From Oscillospiraceae bacterium (GTDB lineage Bacteria > Bacillota > Clostridia > Oscillospirales > Ruminococcaceae): a stretch of 6,166 bases of DNA. The notes under the pieces are model-generated. The model saw only the letters and a program-made list of their open reading frames with translations, did not search any database and was not told the origin of the DNA. The stretch lies in assembly GCA_017528675.1 (NCBI GenBank), contig JAFXOO010000214.1, positions 1 to 6,166 on the forward strand, read 5' to 3'. This document shows, piece after piece, positions 1 to 5,119 of this stretch. Position numbers and translations under genes: made by a program. The stretch's first letter is position 1; each line of letters opens with the position of its first letter.

Positions 1-163
1 GGCACATCTGCTTGCATCTTTTCCGTCATCTTGCACAGAAATTCCTTGCTGGGCGCCAGCCCAGCGGCGTCATTTCTATACAATCTGACGAAAAATCTGG
101 CTGCGCATCTGCACCACCAGCTCTGTGCGGTGTTGCCTTAAGCTGTGTCTTCCTGTACATCCA
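1..163. other. Upstream region of the dockerin gene, no confident gene
   Basis: No convincing promoter is visible for the gene at 179. A TATACAAT sequence at 77-84 could serve as a -10, but no -35-like hexamer lies 16-18 bases upstream. A perfect inverted repeat, GCTGGGC at 48-54 and GCCCAGC at 59-65 with a four-base loop, sits just upstream of it. It has no T-tract on either strand, so it is more likely an operator-like site or chance than a terminator. On the minus strand, bases 75-1 read as a protein-like stretch (AAGLAPSKEFLCKMTEKMQADV). It includes an ATG at 29-27 and could be the beginning of a divergent gene leaving the window. There is no good ribosome binding site, the frame closes upstream at about 141, and a start cannot be fixed. 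Confidence 0.35.
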
Positions 164-178
164 TAAGGAGGGATCATT

Positions 179-1750
179 ATGAAAAAACTGTTTGCATTAC
201 TGGCTGCCACTGCCATGCTGCTGTGCAGCGTGCCGCTCCCTGCTGTGGCAGAGGACACCACCGGCGTCCTGTCTGATGTGACGGAAGATGTCACGTCGAA
301 GCTCTCGCAGGAACTGCGGGATGAACTGGCGCTGCAAACCGGACTCATCCCTGTCGGGATCTGGCGAAAGGCATTCACGGAAGAGGAAATCGTGAATAAA
401 ACGGGCGAATTCCTGCCCGAAAATTATGAGGAGATCACGGACGAAGCGGAGCGGACGGATGCCTGGCTCGCAGCAAGACGGACGGCGGTCAAGGAGCTGT
501 ACCTCCCCTCCGGCGAAGCGCTCCTCGATGACCTCGGCGTGACCGGCGAGAACCGGGGCTTTATCAGCATGTTCACGCCGCTCATCACCTGCAAGCTGAC
601 ACCGGCGCAGATCCAGCAAGCGGCAGAGCGTGACGATGTGGCGACGATCTACCACAGCGGCAAGCCGTCCTATGCGGATTTCGAGACCGTGTTTGTCGTC
701 ACGGAAAAGACGGAGGACAGCGCTCATCTGTTCCAGATCACGCCGCAGAAGCTCTCGGACGGGCTGTATGCCGTGCTGAGTGATGAGAAGCTGGGGAAGG
801 GCTATTTTGCAGAGCATTTTGCGGACTATGCCGGAGGTGACATTCTCCTGTACACCGGCGGCTACTGGTATACCGGGGAAAACGGCGCAGCGGCGTTCGA
901 CCGCATGAAGGGCAGCTTCCGGAAGATCGGCACGCTCACCGAACACCAGACAATCGCAGATGCGGTGCAAAAGACTGATACAGGCTATGTGCTTCAGAAC
1001 AAGGATGATGTGCAGACCTATGCATTGCAGCTTGCCAGGCAGATGAAGGCGGAATTCGGCGATGTGAATTATGACGGCAGCATCAACGCTTCGGATGCGG
1101 CAATCATCCTGATTGACGCCGCCGAACGTGGTGCCTTGGCAACTGCCCGGAGCACCGACACGGAGCGTGATATCAACGGCGACAGCGATGTCAATGCGTC
1201 CGATGCGGCACTGGTGCTCGGCTATGCAGCGGCACTCGGCGCCAAGGCCACAACGCTGACGCTCCCGTCGTATCTGCTCGAACTCGACCACACGGTGATG
1301 CGGATCAGTGTGGTGGGTGAACGCAATGTTACATCAGGTCTGGAGATCCTCGACAGCGAGGAAGCGCTCACGACCTATTTCACGGAGAAGTACACGCCCC
1401 GTGAAACAGTGGGCGCAGGGTTCAGGGACTGGCTGAGCAGCGACCGCCGGGATCCCGATGCCGTCCGCAGCGAGATCCAGGCAGTGTATGATGCGGCATT
1501 CTTTGCGGAGCATCATCTTGCAGCGATCCCGGTCACAGAGGGCGACCTTGAGACGCTGCCGGAGGTGCGGCGTGTCGCAGCCGCCGACGGCGGATCCGTG
1601 CTGATCGACCTCTGCCATAAGAATCCCTATGGCTTCGGCTCAGCGATGGAAGGGTCTTTCGTGGTATTGGCGGCCGTCGGCAAGGATGTGACCGACCCCG
1701 CACAGATCATGGTGAACAACACCCAGGAGTATGGGGAATTTTACGGCTGA
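179..1750 (+). CDS. Secreted dockerin-containing protein of unknown function
   Basis: This encodes a 523-residue exported protein. Residues 1-24 form a Sec signal peptide: MKK, a hydrophobic core (residues 4-20), then a likely cut after AVA before Glu25. Residues 25-290 resemble the N-terminal regions of many clostridial surface proteins, with an 'IPVGIW' strand and 'FTPLITCKLTPAQI' followed by 'VATIY'; this similarity is from memory. Residues 294-350 are a type I dockerin with two calcium loops: D295, N297, D299, N303, D306, then D331, N333, D335, D342. Both loops continue into the same NASDAA helix start. Dockerins bind cohesins, so the protein is probably docked on a scaffoldin outside the cell. 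Residues 370-520 form a separate beta-rich C-terminal region without visible catalytic motifs. The start is supported by AAGGAGG at 165-171, seven bases before the ATG. I see no glycoside hydrolase signature, so the function is unknown. An internal dockerin is unusual, since these modules are mostly terminal. Confidence 0.95.
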   Translation: MKKLFALLAATAMLLCSVPLPAVAEDTTGVLSDVTEDVTSKLSQELRDELALQTGLIPVGIWRKAFTEEEIVNKTGEFLPENYEEITDEAERTDAWLAARRTAVKELYLPSGEALLDDLGVTGENRGFISMFTPLITCKLTPAQIQQAAERDDVATIYHSGKPSYADFETVFVVTEKTEDSAHLFQITPQKLSDGLYAVLSDEKLGKGYFAEHFADYAGGDILLYTGGYWYTGENGAAAFDRMKGSFRKIGTLTEHQTIADAVQKTDTGYVLQNKDDVQTYALQLARQMKAEFGDVNYDGSINASDAAIILIDAAERGALATARSTDTERDINGDSDVNASDAALVLGYAAALGAKATTLTLPSYLLELDHTVMRISVVGERNVTSGLEILDSEEALTTYFTEKYTPRETVGAGFRDWLSSDRRDPDAVRSEIQAVYDAAFFAEHHLAAIPVTEGDLETLPEVRRVAAADGGSVLIDLCHKNPYGFGSAMEGSFVVLAAVGKDVTDPAQIMVNNTQEYGEFYG

Positions 1751-1754
1751 TAGC

Positions 1755-1770
1755 GGGGCCTTGCAGCCCC
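1755..1770 (+). terminator. Weak terminator-like hairpin after the dockerin gene
   Basis: GGGGC at 1755-1759 pairs with GCCCC at 1766-1770 across a six-base loop, starting five bases after the stop codon. No T-tract follows, so it is not a canonical intrinsic terminator. It may simply be the outermost palindrome of the repeat mosaic that begins here. Confidence 0.25.
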
Positions 1771-1789
1771 ACAGGCTTCGCTTACTCCG

Positions 1790-1980
1790 GATTTGCGGTG
1801 GAAAGAGAATAAACTGCACCGTCCGGTGAAACACCAGAAAAGTGCACAGGAGCCGCCGAAGGGCGGCGATGTGCTAAGATGCATAGCGATGCCCCCTTTG
1901 CCGTAAGGCATTGGGGGCATGTGGTCGGTGAAATAGTGCACCGTAATCTTCAAAGCAACTTGCCAGCGGGGGCTCCCCGC
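1790..1980. repeat. Long palindromic repeat, copy 1 (diverged)
   Basis: It begins with a leader box at 1790-1850 that matches 2403-2463 in copy 3 with about five differences in 61 bases. The first stem, GCCGCC (1852-1857) and GGCGGC (1862-1867), has a GAAG loop. The core stem is ATGCCCCC (1889-1896) with GGGGGCAT (1913-1920), a T-T internal loop, then TGCC and GGCA closing a GTAA (GNRA-type) tetraloop. A third stem, CGGTG (1926-1930) and CACCG (1939-1943), and a terminal stem, GCGGGG (1966-1971) and CCCCGC (1975-1980), follow. Copy 2 begins at once. Confidence 0.85.
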
Positions 1981-1981
1981 C

Positions 1982-2130
1982 CACCAGAAAACTGCGCAGG
2001 AGCAGCTTTAGCTGCGATGTGCTTAGAGGTATAGCAATGCCCCCTTTGCCGGCAGGCATTGGGGGCATGTGGTCGGTGAAATAGTGCACCGTAATCTTCG
2101 AAGCAACTCACCTGCGGGCGTTGCCCGCCC
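1982..2130. repeat. Long palindromic repeat, copy 2
   Basis: These 149 bases match 2445-2593 of copy 3 at a constant offset of 463, with only about five substitutions and no gaps. Copies 2 and 3 are therefore a recent duplication or have been homogenised. The leader box of copies 1 and 3 is missing, so the unit starts at CACCAG. Stems: GCAGC (2002-2006) with GCTGC (2011-2015); ATGCCCCC (2037-2044) with GGGGGCAT (2061-2068) and an inner TGCC/GGCA; and GCGGGC (2114-2119) with GCCCGC (2123-2128). Confidence 0.88.
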
Positions 2131-2402
2131 CCGGCCCAGAGGGTGCCCTCGTCGGCACCCTCTGGACTCCCGGACGGCAGGGTTGCACCCTGCACCGGCT
2201 TTTGGTGCAGTTGGGAATTGCTACGCATGCTGCCGCTGCGACCGCTCCTCCGGAGCGGCGGCGGAGTACCAGGCTCATAGGCGGTTCGTGGCACAGGCAG
2301 CCTACAGCCAGAAACGGCTTGGCAGCTTCGCTTCGCTCGCTGCGCAAGGGTTTGGGCTCGCTCCTTGCAGGATTGACGGCGGATAGAGATTCGCCTGTCA
2401 CT
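2131..2402. repeat. Palindrome-dense insert between copies 2 and 3
   Basis: This segment is not related to the long unit. It carries a series of perfect short inverted repeats: CCAGAGGGTGCC (2136-2147) with GGCACCCTCTGG (2154-2165), GCAGGGT (2177-2183) with ACCCTGC (2187-2193), TGCACC (2191-2196) with GGTGCA (2204-2209), CCGCTCC (2242-2248) with GGAGCGG (2252-2258), GCAGC (2322-2326) with GCTGC (2339-2343), and GCAAGG (2344-2349) with CCTTGC (2363-2368). The second and third share bases and cannot both form. Frames on both strands are open across much of it because of its GC content. No start site or protein-like sequence supports a gene. Confidence 0.65.
2136..2165. repeat. Perfect 12-bp inverted repeat
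   Basis: CCAGAGGGTGCC and GGCACCCTCTGG are exact reverse complements separated by six bases. This is the strongest single stem in the insert. No T-tract follows on either strand, so it is not a standard intrinsic terminator. Confidence 0.8.
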
Positions 2403-2593
2403 GATTTGCGGTGGAAAGAGAATAAACTGTACCGTCCTATGAAACACCAGAAAACTGCGCAGGAGCAGCTTTAGCTGCGATGTGCTAAGAGGTATAGCAA
2501 TGCCCCCTTTGCCGGCAGGCATTGGGGGCATGCGGTCGTTGAAACAGTGCACCGTAATCCTCGAAGCAACTCACCTGCGGGCGTTGCCCGCCC
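2403..2593. repeat. Long palindromic repeat, copy 3 (with leader box)
   Basis: This is the full unit: the leader box of copy 1 (2403-2463) joined to the body seen in copy 2 (2445-2593). Stems sit at 2465-2478 (GCAGC/GCTGC), 2500-2531 (ATGCCCCC/GGGGGCAT) and 2577-2591 (GCGGGC/GCCCGC). The third stem is damaged here: CGTTG instead of CGGTG leaves one mismatch against CACCG. Confidence 0.88.
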
Positions 2594-2659
2594 AGCGTGG
2601 GCTCCCCGCCGAAGCAACTCACCAGCGGGTGTTGCCCGCCCAGCGGAGGCTACCCCGCC
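2563..2659. repeat. Two-copy tandem tail, about 48 bp period
   Basis: GAAGCAACTCACC begins both units (2563-2610 and 2611-2659). They differ by about four substitutions and one inserted base. Each contains a GCGGG[C/T]-GTT-GCCCGC hairpin followed by a second, imperfect GGCT-loop hairpin. The second unit ends three bases before the aldolase stop codon, so the repeat abuts the gene. Confidence 0.75.
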
Positions 2660-2662
2660 GCC

Positions 2663-3640
2663 TTAGGGCTCTAAGTCAAAGAGCTGGTGGTAGAAATTGG
2701 CGTAATCAGTGCGATCCTCCTTCGTAAAGGCGATCGCCGATGAAGGGTGGAGATTCATCTTGCCTGTCAGGAGATACTGGATGTCGTAGCCCCACTTCAG
2801 ACCCTCCTCACGCAGCTTCAGGATGTAGTCCTGGTAGAAGGACAGCACCGGTGTCAGATTGTATTTCGGATTCTTCAGGAAGCCCAGCAGCAGCTCCATT
2901 GCACAGTTGCCGGCACCTCTGCCCATGCTGCCAACGGTTGCATCCAGGAAGGAGGCACCCATCGAGCAGGCTTCAACCGTGTTGGCAAATGCCATCTGCT
3001 GGTTGTTGTGCGCATGAATGCCGACACTCTTGCCTGCCGGCTCCATCACGCTCAGGTAGAGCTTCGTCAAGGACTGAATCTGCTCCGGGAACAGCGAACC
3101 ATAGCTGTCCACGATATACACAGCATCCACATGGGATTCTGCCAGAAGCGCCAGTGCTTCTTCAATATCCGGTGTGTTCGCCTTGGAAATCGCCATGATA
3201 TTGCAGGTGGTCTCGTAGCCAAGGCTGTGGGCATACTCGATCATGTCAATTGCTGCCGGCATCGTGTTGATGTAGGTTGCCACACGCACCATGTCGATCA
3301 CGCTCTCCTCCTTCGGGAGCAGATCACGGCGGATGTTGCAGCGGCCTACGTCTGCCATCACCGAGAGCTTCATATCCGTGTCATTGCTGCCCACGATACG
3401 GCGCAGATGCTCCTCCTTGCAGAACTTCCAGTCTCCGAAATCCCCCGTCTTGAAGATATCGGTATCCGCCAGATAGCCCATTTCCATATAATCAACGCCT
3501 GCTCTGAGATTGGCCAGATACAGCGCTTTTACAAACTCATCCGTGAAAAAGAAATTATTAACCAGACCACCGTCCCGGATTGTTGCATCAAAGACCTTGA
3601 TGTCCGGTCTGTAGGTCATCAGATTACCCTTACGTTCCAT
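2663..3640 (-). CDS. DRE-TIM metalloaldolase, 4-hydroxy-2-oxovalerate aldolase-like
   Basis: This 325-residue protein belongs to the HMGL-like/DRE-TIM superfamily of TIM-barrel, divalent-metal enzymes that make or break C-C bonds next to a carbonyl. The signature DATIRDGG at residues 18-25 supplies the conserved Arg22 and metal ligand Asp23. HAHNN at 209-213 supplies the metal-binding pair His209 and His211. DSYGS at 178-182 and the glycine-rich GSMGRGAGN at 237-245 are further family motifs. Length fits a stand-alone aldolase of the HOA-like group. Members of that group degrade 4-hydroxy-2-oxoacids to pyruvate and an aldehyde or act in sugar and surface-polymer pathways; the substrate here is not determinable. 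The usual acylating aldehyde dehydrogenase partner is not adjacent. The ATG at 3640 follows GGAGG (3653-3649) by eight bases, which favours it over the Met at residue 8. The enzyme is expected to be cytosolic. Confidence 0.95.
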   Translation of the reverse strand: MERKGNLMTYRPDIKVFDATIRDGGLVNNFFFTDEFVKALYLANLRAGVDYMEMGYLADTDIFKTGDFGDWKFCKEEHLRRIVGSNDTDMKLSVMADVGRCNIRRDLLPKEESVIDMVRVATYINTMPAAIDMIEYAHSLGYETTCNIMAISKANTPDIEEALALLAESHVDAVYIVDSYGSLFPEQIQSLTKLYLSVMEPAGKSVGIHAHNNQQMAFANTVEACSMGASFLDATVGSMGRGAGNCAMELLLGFLKNPKYNLTPVLSFYQDYILKLREEGLKWGYDIQYLLTGKMNLHPSSAIAFTKEDRTDYANFYHQLFDLEP

Positions 3641-3660
3641 GATTAACGCCTCCGCTTTCG

Positions 3661-3696
3661 CAATTTAAAGTTTTTATGCTTTTAAGCATTAAATTG
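3661..3696 (-). promoter_or_regulatory. AT-rich stem in the aldolase mRNA leader
   Basis: CAATTTAA (3696-3689) pairs with TTAAATTG (3668-3661), enclosing a small TGCT/AGCA hairpin. It starts about three bases after the predicted transcription start and ends about eight bases before the GGAGG ribosome binding site. It may stabilise the 5' end of the message. It is AT-rich and could be fortuitous. Confidence 0.4.
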
Positions 3697-3705
3697 TCTG
3701 ATACT

Positions 3706-3734
3706 ATAGTAACACGAAACGCCATAAAAATCAA
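3706..3734 (-). promoter_or_regulatory. Sigma-A promoter of the aldolase gene
   Basis: The -35 is TTGATT (3734-3729) and the -10 is TACTAT (3711-3706), with a 17-base spacer and a TGT extended -10. The spacer ends with GTTTCGTGT, a block also found at the next gene's promoter. The -10 lies in a TACTATAGTA palindrome (3711-3702). Transcription should start near 3699, giving a leader of about 59 bases. Confidence 0.75.
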
Positions 3735-3748
3735 GTGCTTTTTGCAGG

Positions 3749-3799
3749 AAAGGGACATCTTTGTAGGATCATACAAAAATCCCGGCAGATGCCCCCTTT
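3749..3799 (-). terminator. Hairpin after the DUF6348-like gene, weak terminator
   Basis: On the minus strand, 3799-3788 pairs with 3760-3749 over about 12 bp if two G-U pairs are allowed. An inner TTGTA/TACAA stem (3776-3772 with 3765-3761) closes the top. It begins about 14 bases past the stop codon. Only TTTCC follows, so termination on the minus strand may be partial. On the plus strand the same hairpin is followed by TTTTTAT, but no gene reads into it from that side. Confidence 0.4.
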
Positions 3800-3812
3800 T
3801 TATACGCTGTTT

Positions 3813-4961
3813 TTACCAGACTTCATACGCCTCATCCACCCGATACACCAGCGGGGGCACAGCGAGTGACAGGATATCCGTGCCGTGTCCGACATTTTCA
3901 TGCAGGGAACGGAACTTGACAGAGAATGTCAGAAGCTGTTCAATCACGCCCTTCTCCGGTCGTGTCTTGTGAAGATACTGGAACACGGCATCCTCCATAT
4001 AGCCGTAGCTGCGCACCTGCGACTTTCTCAGCTCCGCTTCCGATGTGCCGCCGGACGGCCGCAGGATATCGCTGTCCATGTACTGCACGGTCTGGTGGGC
4101 GATGATTTCCGGAAGGAACGCAACCATCTCGATGCCAAGGGAGTGCGTTGGCGCTGCTTCCCGGATGGCGGCACGCTGCATTCTGGAAGAAGCGGCATCC
4201 TTGATCGGCAGCATCGTCCGGATGGCATAGGCGGTCAGCTCACCGACCTGCTGTTTGGTAAACGGGCACTGGCGCAGGGTTTCCGGCTGCTGGATGAGCA
4301 GCACAAACTGCCGGTCAGATGCATAGCCCGCTCCGTTCTTCCGGTCAAGCGCCTTCTGAAGCAGCACTTCGGTGATACCGGGATAACTCGTGCCGTTAAT
4401 CCGTACATCACAATCCGGCTTGTCACCGAATGCGGCAGAGGACAGCTCCATCCAGTACCAGTGCTTCGTGCCGAGGTACTGCGGCAGGATGTCCTGCACC
4501 GCAGCAAACATATCAAACGGCTCCCCATCGCCCTTGTGGACGATTGTGCGCAGCTTCGGCACACGGAATGCATGCTGCCGCCCATAGACATCCGCTTCGA
4601 TGATGCCGTCTGTTTCGTTGCCGAACGCAGCAAGCAGGCACGGAAGTGTCCCCTCGCAGAATGTACTGATGCCGCTGCGCATTGCCTGCTCCGGATCGGG
4701 CGCAAAGCTGGGCAGCGTGAGTACAAGATCCTCATCAAACCACGGATGCCTTGCAATCAGAAGAAGCTGCACCCGAAAGACATCATCAATGCGGCGGATC
4801 TCTCCGAACATGAACTTCACCCGCAACGTGTGCTGTTTCCAGAACAGCCATTCCTCCTCTTTCTCTGCCTCCGGGAACCGCTCCCCGACCAGTGCAAGCA
4901 GCCCTGCCTCATCAAGCCCCGCTTCAAACAGCATCGGGTTCTGTGTATTTGATACAGCCAT
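3813..4961 (-). CDS. Conserved-type protein of unknown function, possibly DUF6348-like
   Basis: This 382-residue protein has no signal peptide or membrane segment and should be cytosolic. I cannot assign a function. Residues 40-225 have the pattern I remember for DUF6348 proteins: a beta-rich stretch, then a helix 'AMRSGISTFCEGTLPCLLAAF' (residues 93-113), then 'HWYWMEL' (167-173) and a terminal 'FVLLIQQ' strand (219-225). This match is from memory and tentative. Residues 235-345 are mostly alpha-helical, with a charged 'RKSQVRSYGYMEDAVFQYLHK' helix region (312-332), and form an extra module beyond the domain. No catalytic signature is visible. The start at 4961 is fixed by AGGAGG at 4973-4968, six bases upstream, and by the promoter just before it. 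The gene has its own promoter and is flanked by terminator hairpins, so it is likely transcribed alone. Confidence 0.93.
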   Translation of the reverse strand: MAVSNTQNPMLFEAGLDEAGLLALVGERFPEAEKEEEWLFWKQHTLRVKFMFGEIRRIDDVFRVQLLLIARHPWFDEDLVLTLPSFAPDPEQAMRSGISTFCEGTLPCLLAAFGNETDGIIEADVYGRQHAFRVPKLRTIVHKGDGEPFDMFAAVQDILPQYLGTKHWYWMELSSAAFGDKPDCDVRINGTSYPGITEVLLQKALDRKNGAGYASDRQFVLLIQQPETLRQCPFTKQQVGELTAYAIRTMLPIKDAASSRMQRAAIREAAPTHSLGIEMVAFLPEIIAHQTVQYMDSDILRPSGGTSEAELRKSQVRSYGYMEDAVFQYLHKTRPEKGVIEQLLTFSVKFRSLHENVGHGTDILSLAVPPLVYRVDEAYEVW

Positions 4962-4972
4962 AGTAAGCCTCC

Positions 4973-5009
4973 TGTTTCGTTGGTGATACTTTCAGTATAC
5001 CACGAAACA
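4973..5009. promoter_or_regulatory. Inverted repeat over the -10 and start site, candidate operator
   Basis: On the plus strand the left arm TGTTTCGTTGGTGATACT (4973-4990) and right arm AGTATACCACGAAACA (4994-5009) are reverse complements except for two single-base insertions in the left arm (T4981, G4985). The centre is TTC at 4991-4993. The repeat covers the whole -10, the predicted transcription start near 4987 and one end of the ribosome binding site. Since transcription would start inside it, a DNA operator for a dimeric regulator is more likely than an RNA hairpin. Confidence 0.6.
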
Positions 5010-5023
5010 AAGCATTCTGTCAA
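4994..5023 (-). promoter_or_regulatory. Sigma-A promoter of the DUF6348-like gene
   Basis: The consensus -35 TTGACA (5023-5018) and near-consensus -10 TATACT (4999-4994) are separated by 18 bases, with a TGG extended -10. The spacer ends GTTTCGTGG. The predicted start near 4987 gives a leader of about 25 bases holding AGGAGG. The hexamers suggest strong basal activity unless the overlapping palindrome is occupied. Confidence 0.85.
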
Positions 5024-5063
5024 GCCGGATGATTCCGTGTACTTCCGCAGCACGCTGTTCCCG

Positions 5064-5105
5064 AAAAAACAGAGTTGAGAAGTCATCCTGCTGACTTCTC
5101 AACTC
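5064..5105 (-). terminator. Strong intrinsic terminator of the PIN-like gene
   Basis: TGACTTCTCAACTC (5092-5105) and GAGTTGAGAAGTCA (5072-5085) form a perfect 14-bp stem with a six-base loop. On the minus strand it is followed by TG and six T (5069-5064). It begins 14 bases past the stop codon at 5120. Outer CTGTTT/AAACAG bases can extend the stem around a small bulge. It separates the PIN-like gene from the promoter of the next gene. Confidence 0.9.
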
Positions 5106-5119
5106 CTCTGTTTCATGAC

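Larger units (their letters stand above)
1751..2662. repeat. Mosaic of palindromic repeats between convergent genes
   Basis: This 912-base gene-free stretch lies between the stop codons of the dockerin gene and the aldolase gene. It contains three copies of a long repeat unit (1790-1980, 1982-2130, 2403-2593), an unrelated palindrome-rich insert (2131-2402) and a two-copy tandem tail (2563-2659). Nearly every segment folds into short GC-rich stems. Mosaic organisation, palindromic units and placement at the 3' ends of converging genes all recall REP/BIME elements of enterobacteria, but the sequence is not one I recognise. Open frames run through it on both strands. They are translations of the repeat, without ribosome binding sites or protein-like composition. 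Likely roles, by inference, are 3'-end protection or transcription punctuation, since neither flanking gene has a T-tract terminator. Confidence 0.85.

Noticed and set aside
3..182. Plus-strand frame open from the window edge, ending in ATGA overlap with the dockerin gene start
   Set aside because: The overlap suggests translational coupling, but the peptide is Cys/Ser/His-rich without protein character and translates straight through the ribosome binding site.
218..241. Lipoprotein signal (Cys at residue 16 of the dockerin protein)
   Set aside because: The residues before the Cys are Leu-Leu and do not fit the lipobox, while AVA at 22-24 gives a normal signal peptidase I site.
197..1291. 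364-codon minus-strand open frame inside the dockerin gene
   Set aside because: It is the complement of a codon-biased coding sequence. The plus-strand signal peptide and calcium loops settle the strand.
1741..2552. Minus-strand open frames with repeated peptides such as FTDHMPPMPAGKGGI
   Set aside because: They are translations of the palindromic repeat. The frame breaks between copies when the stem changes length, there are no ribosome binding sites, and the composition is not protein-like.
1790..2659. CRISPR array
   Set aside because: The repeats are far too long, differ in modules, and have no uniform spacers. No cas genes are present.
1751..2662. Insertion sequence or MITE
   Set aside because: There is no transposase remnant, no consistent terminal inverted repeats at the outer ends and no target-site duplication visible.
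2069..2727. Plus-strand open frames through the mosaic
   Set aside because: They arise from GC-rich repeats, overlap each other in different frames, and lack start signals. The last one runs into the aldolase gene antisense.
2747..3646. 299-codon plus-strand open frame
   Set aside because: It is antisense to the aldolase, whose motifs, ribosome binding site and promoter are clear. The antisense peptide is rich in His, Cys and Arg in no recognisable pattern.
3885..4952. 355-codon plus-strand open frame
   Set aside because: It is antisense to the DUF6348-like gene and has no ribosome binding site. The minus-strand gene has a full promoter and Shine-Dalgarno sequence.
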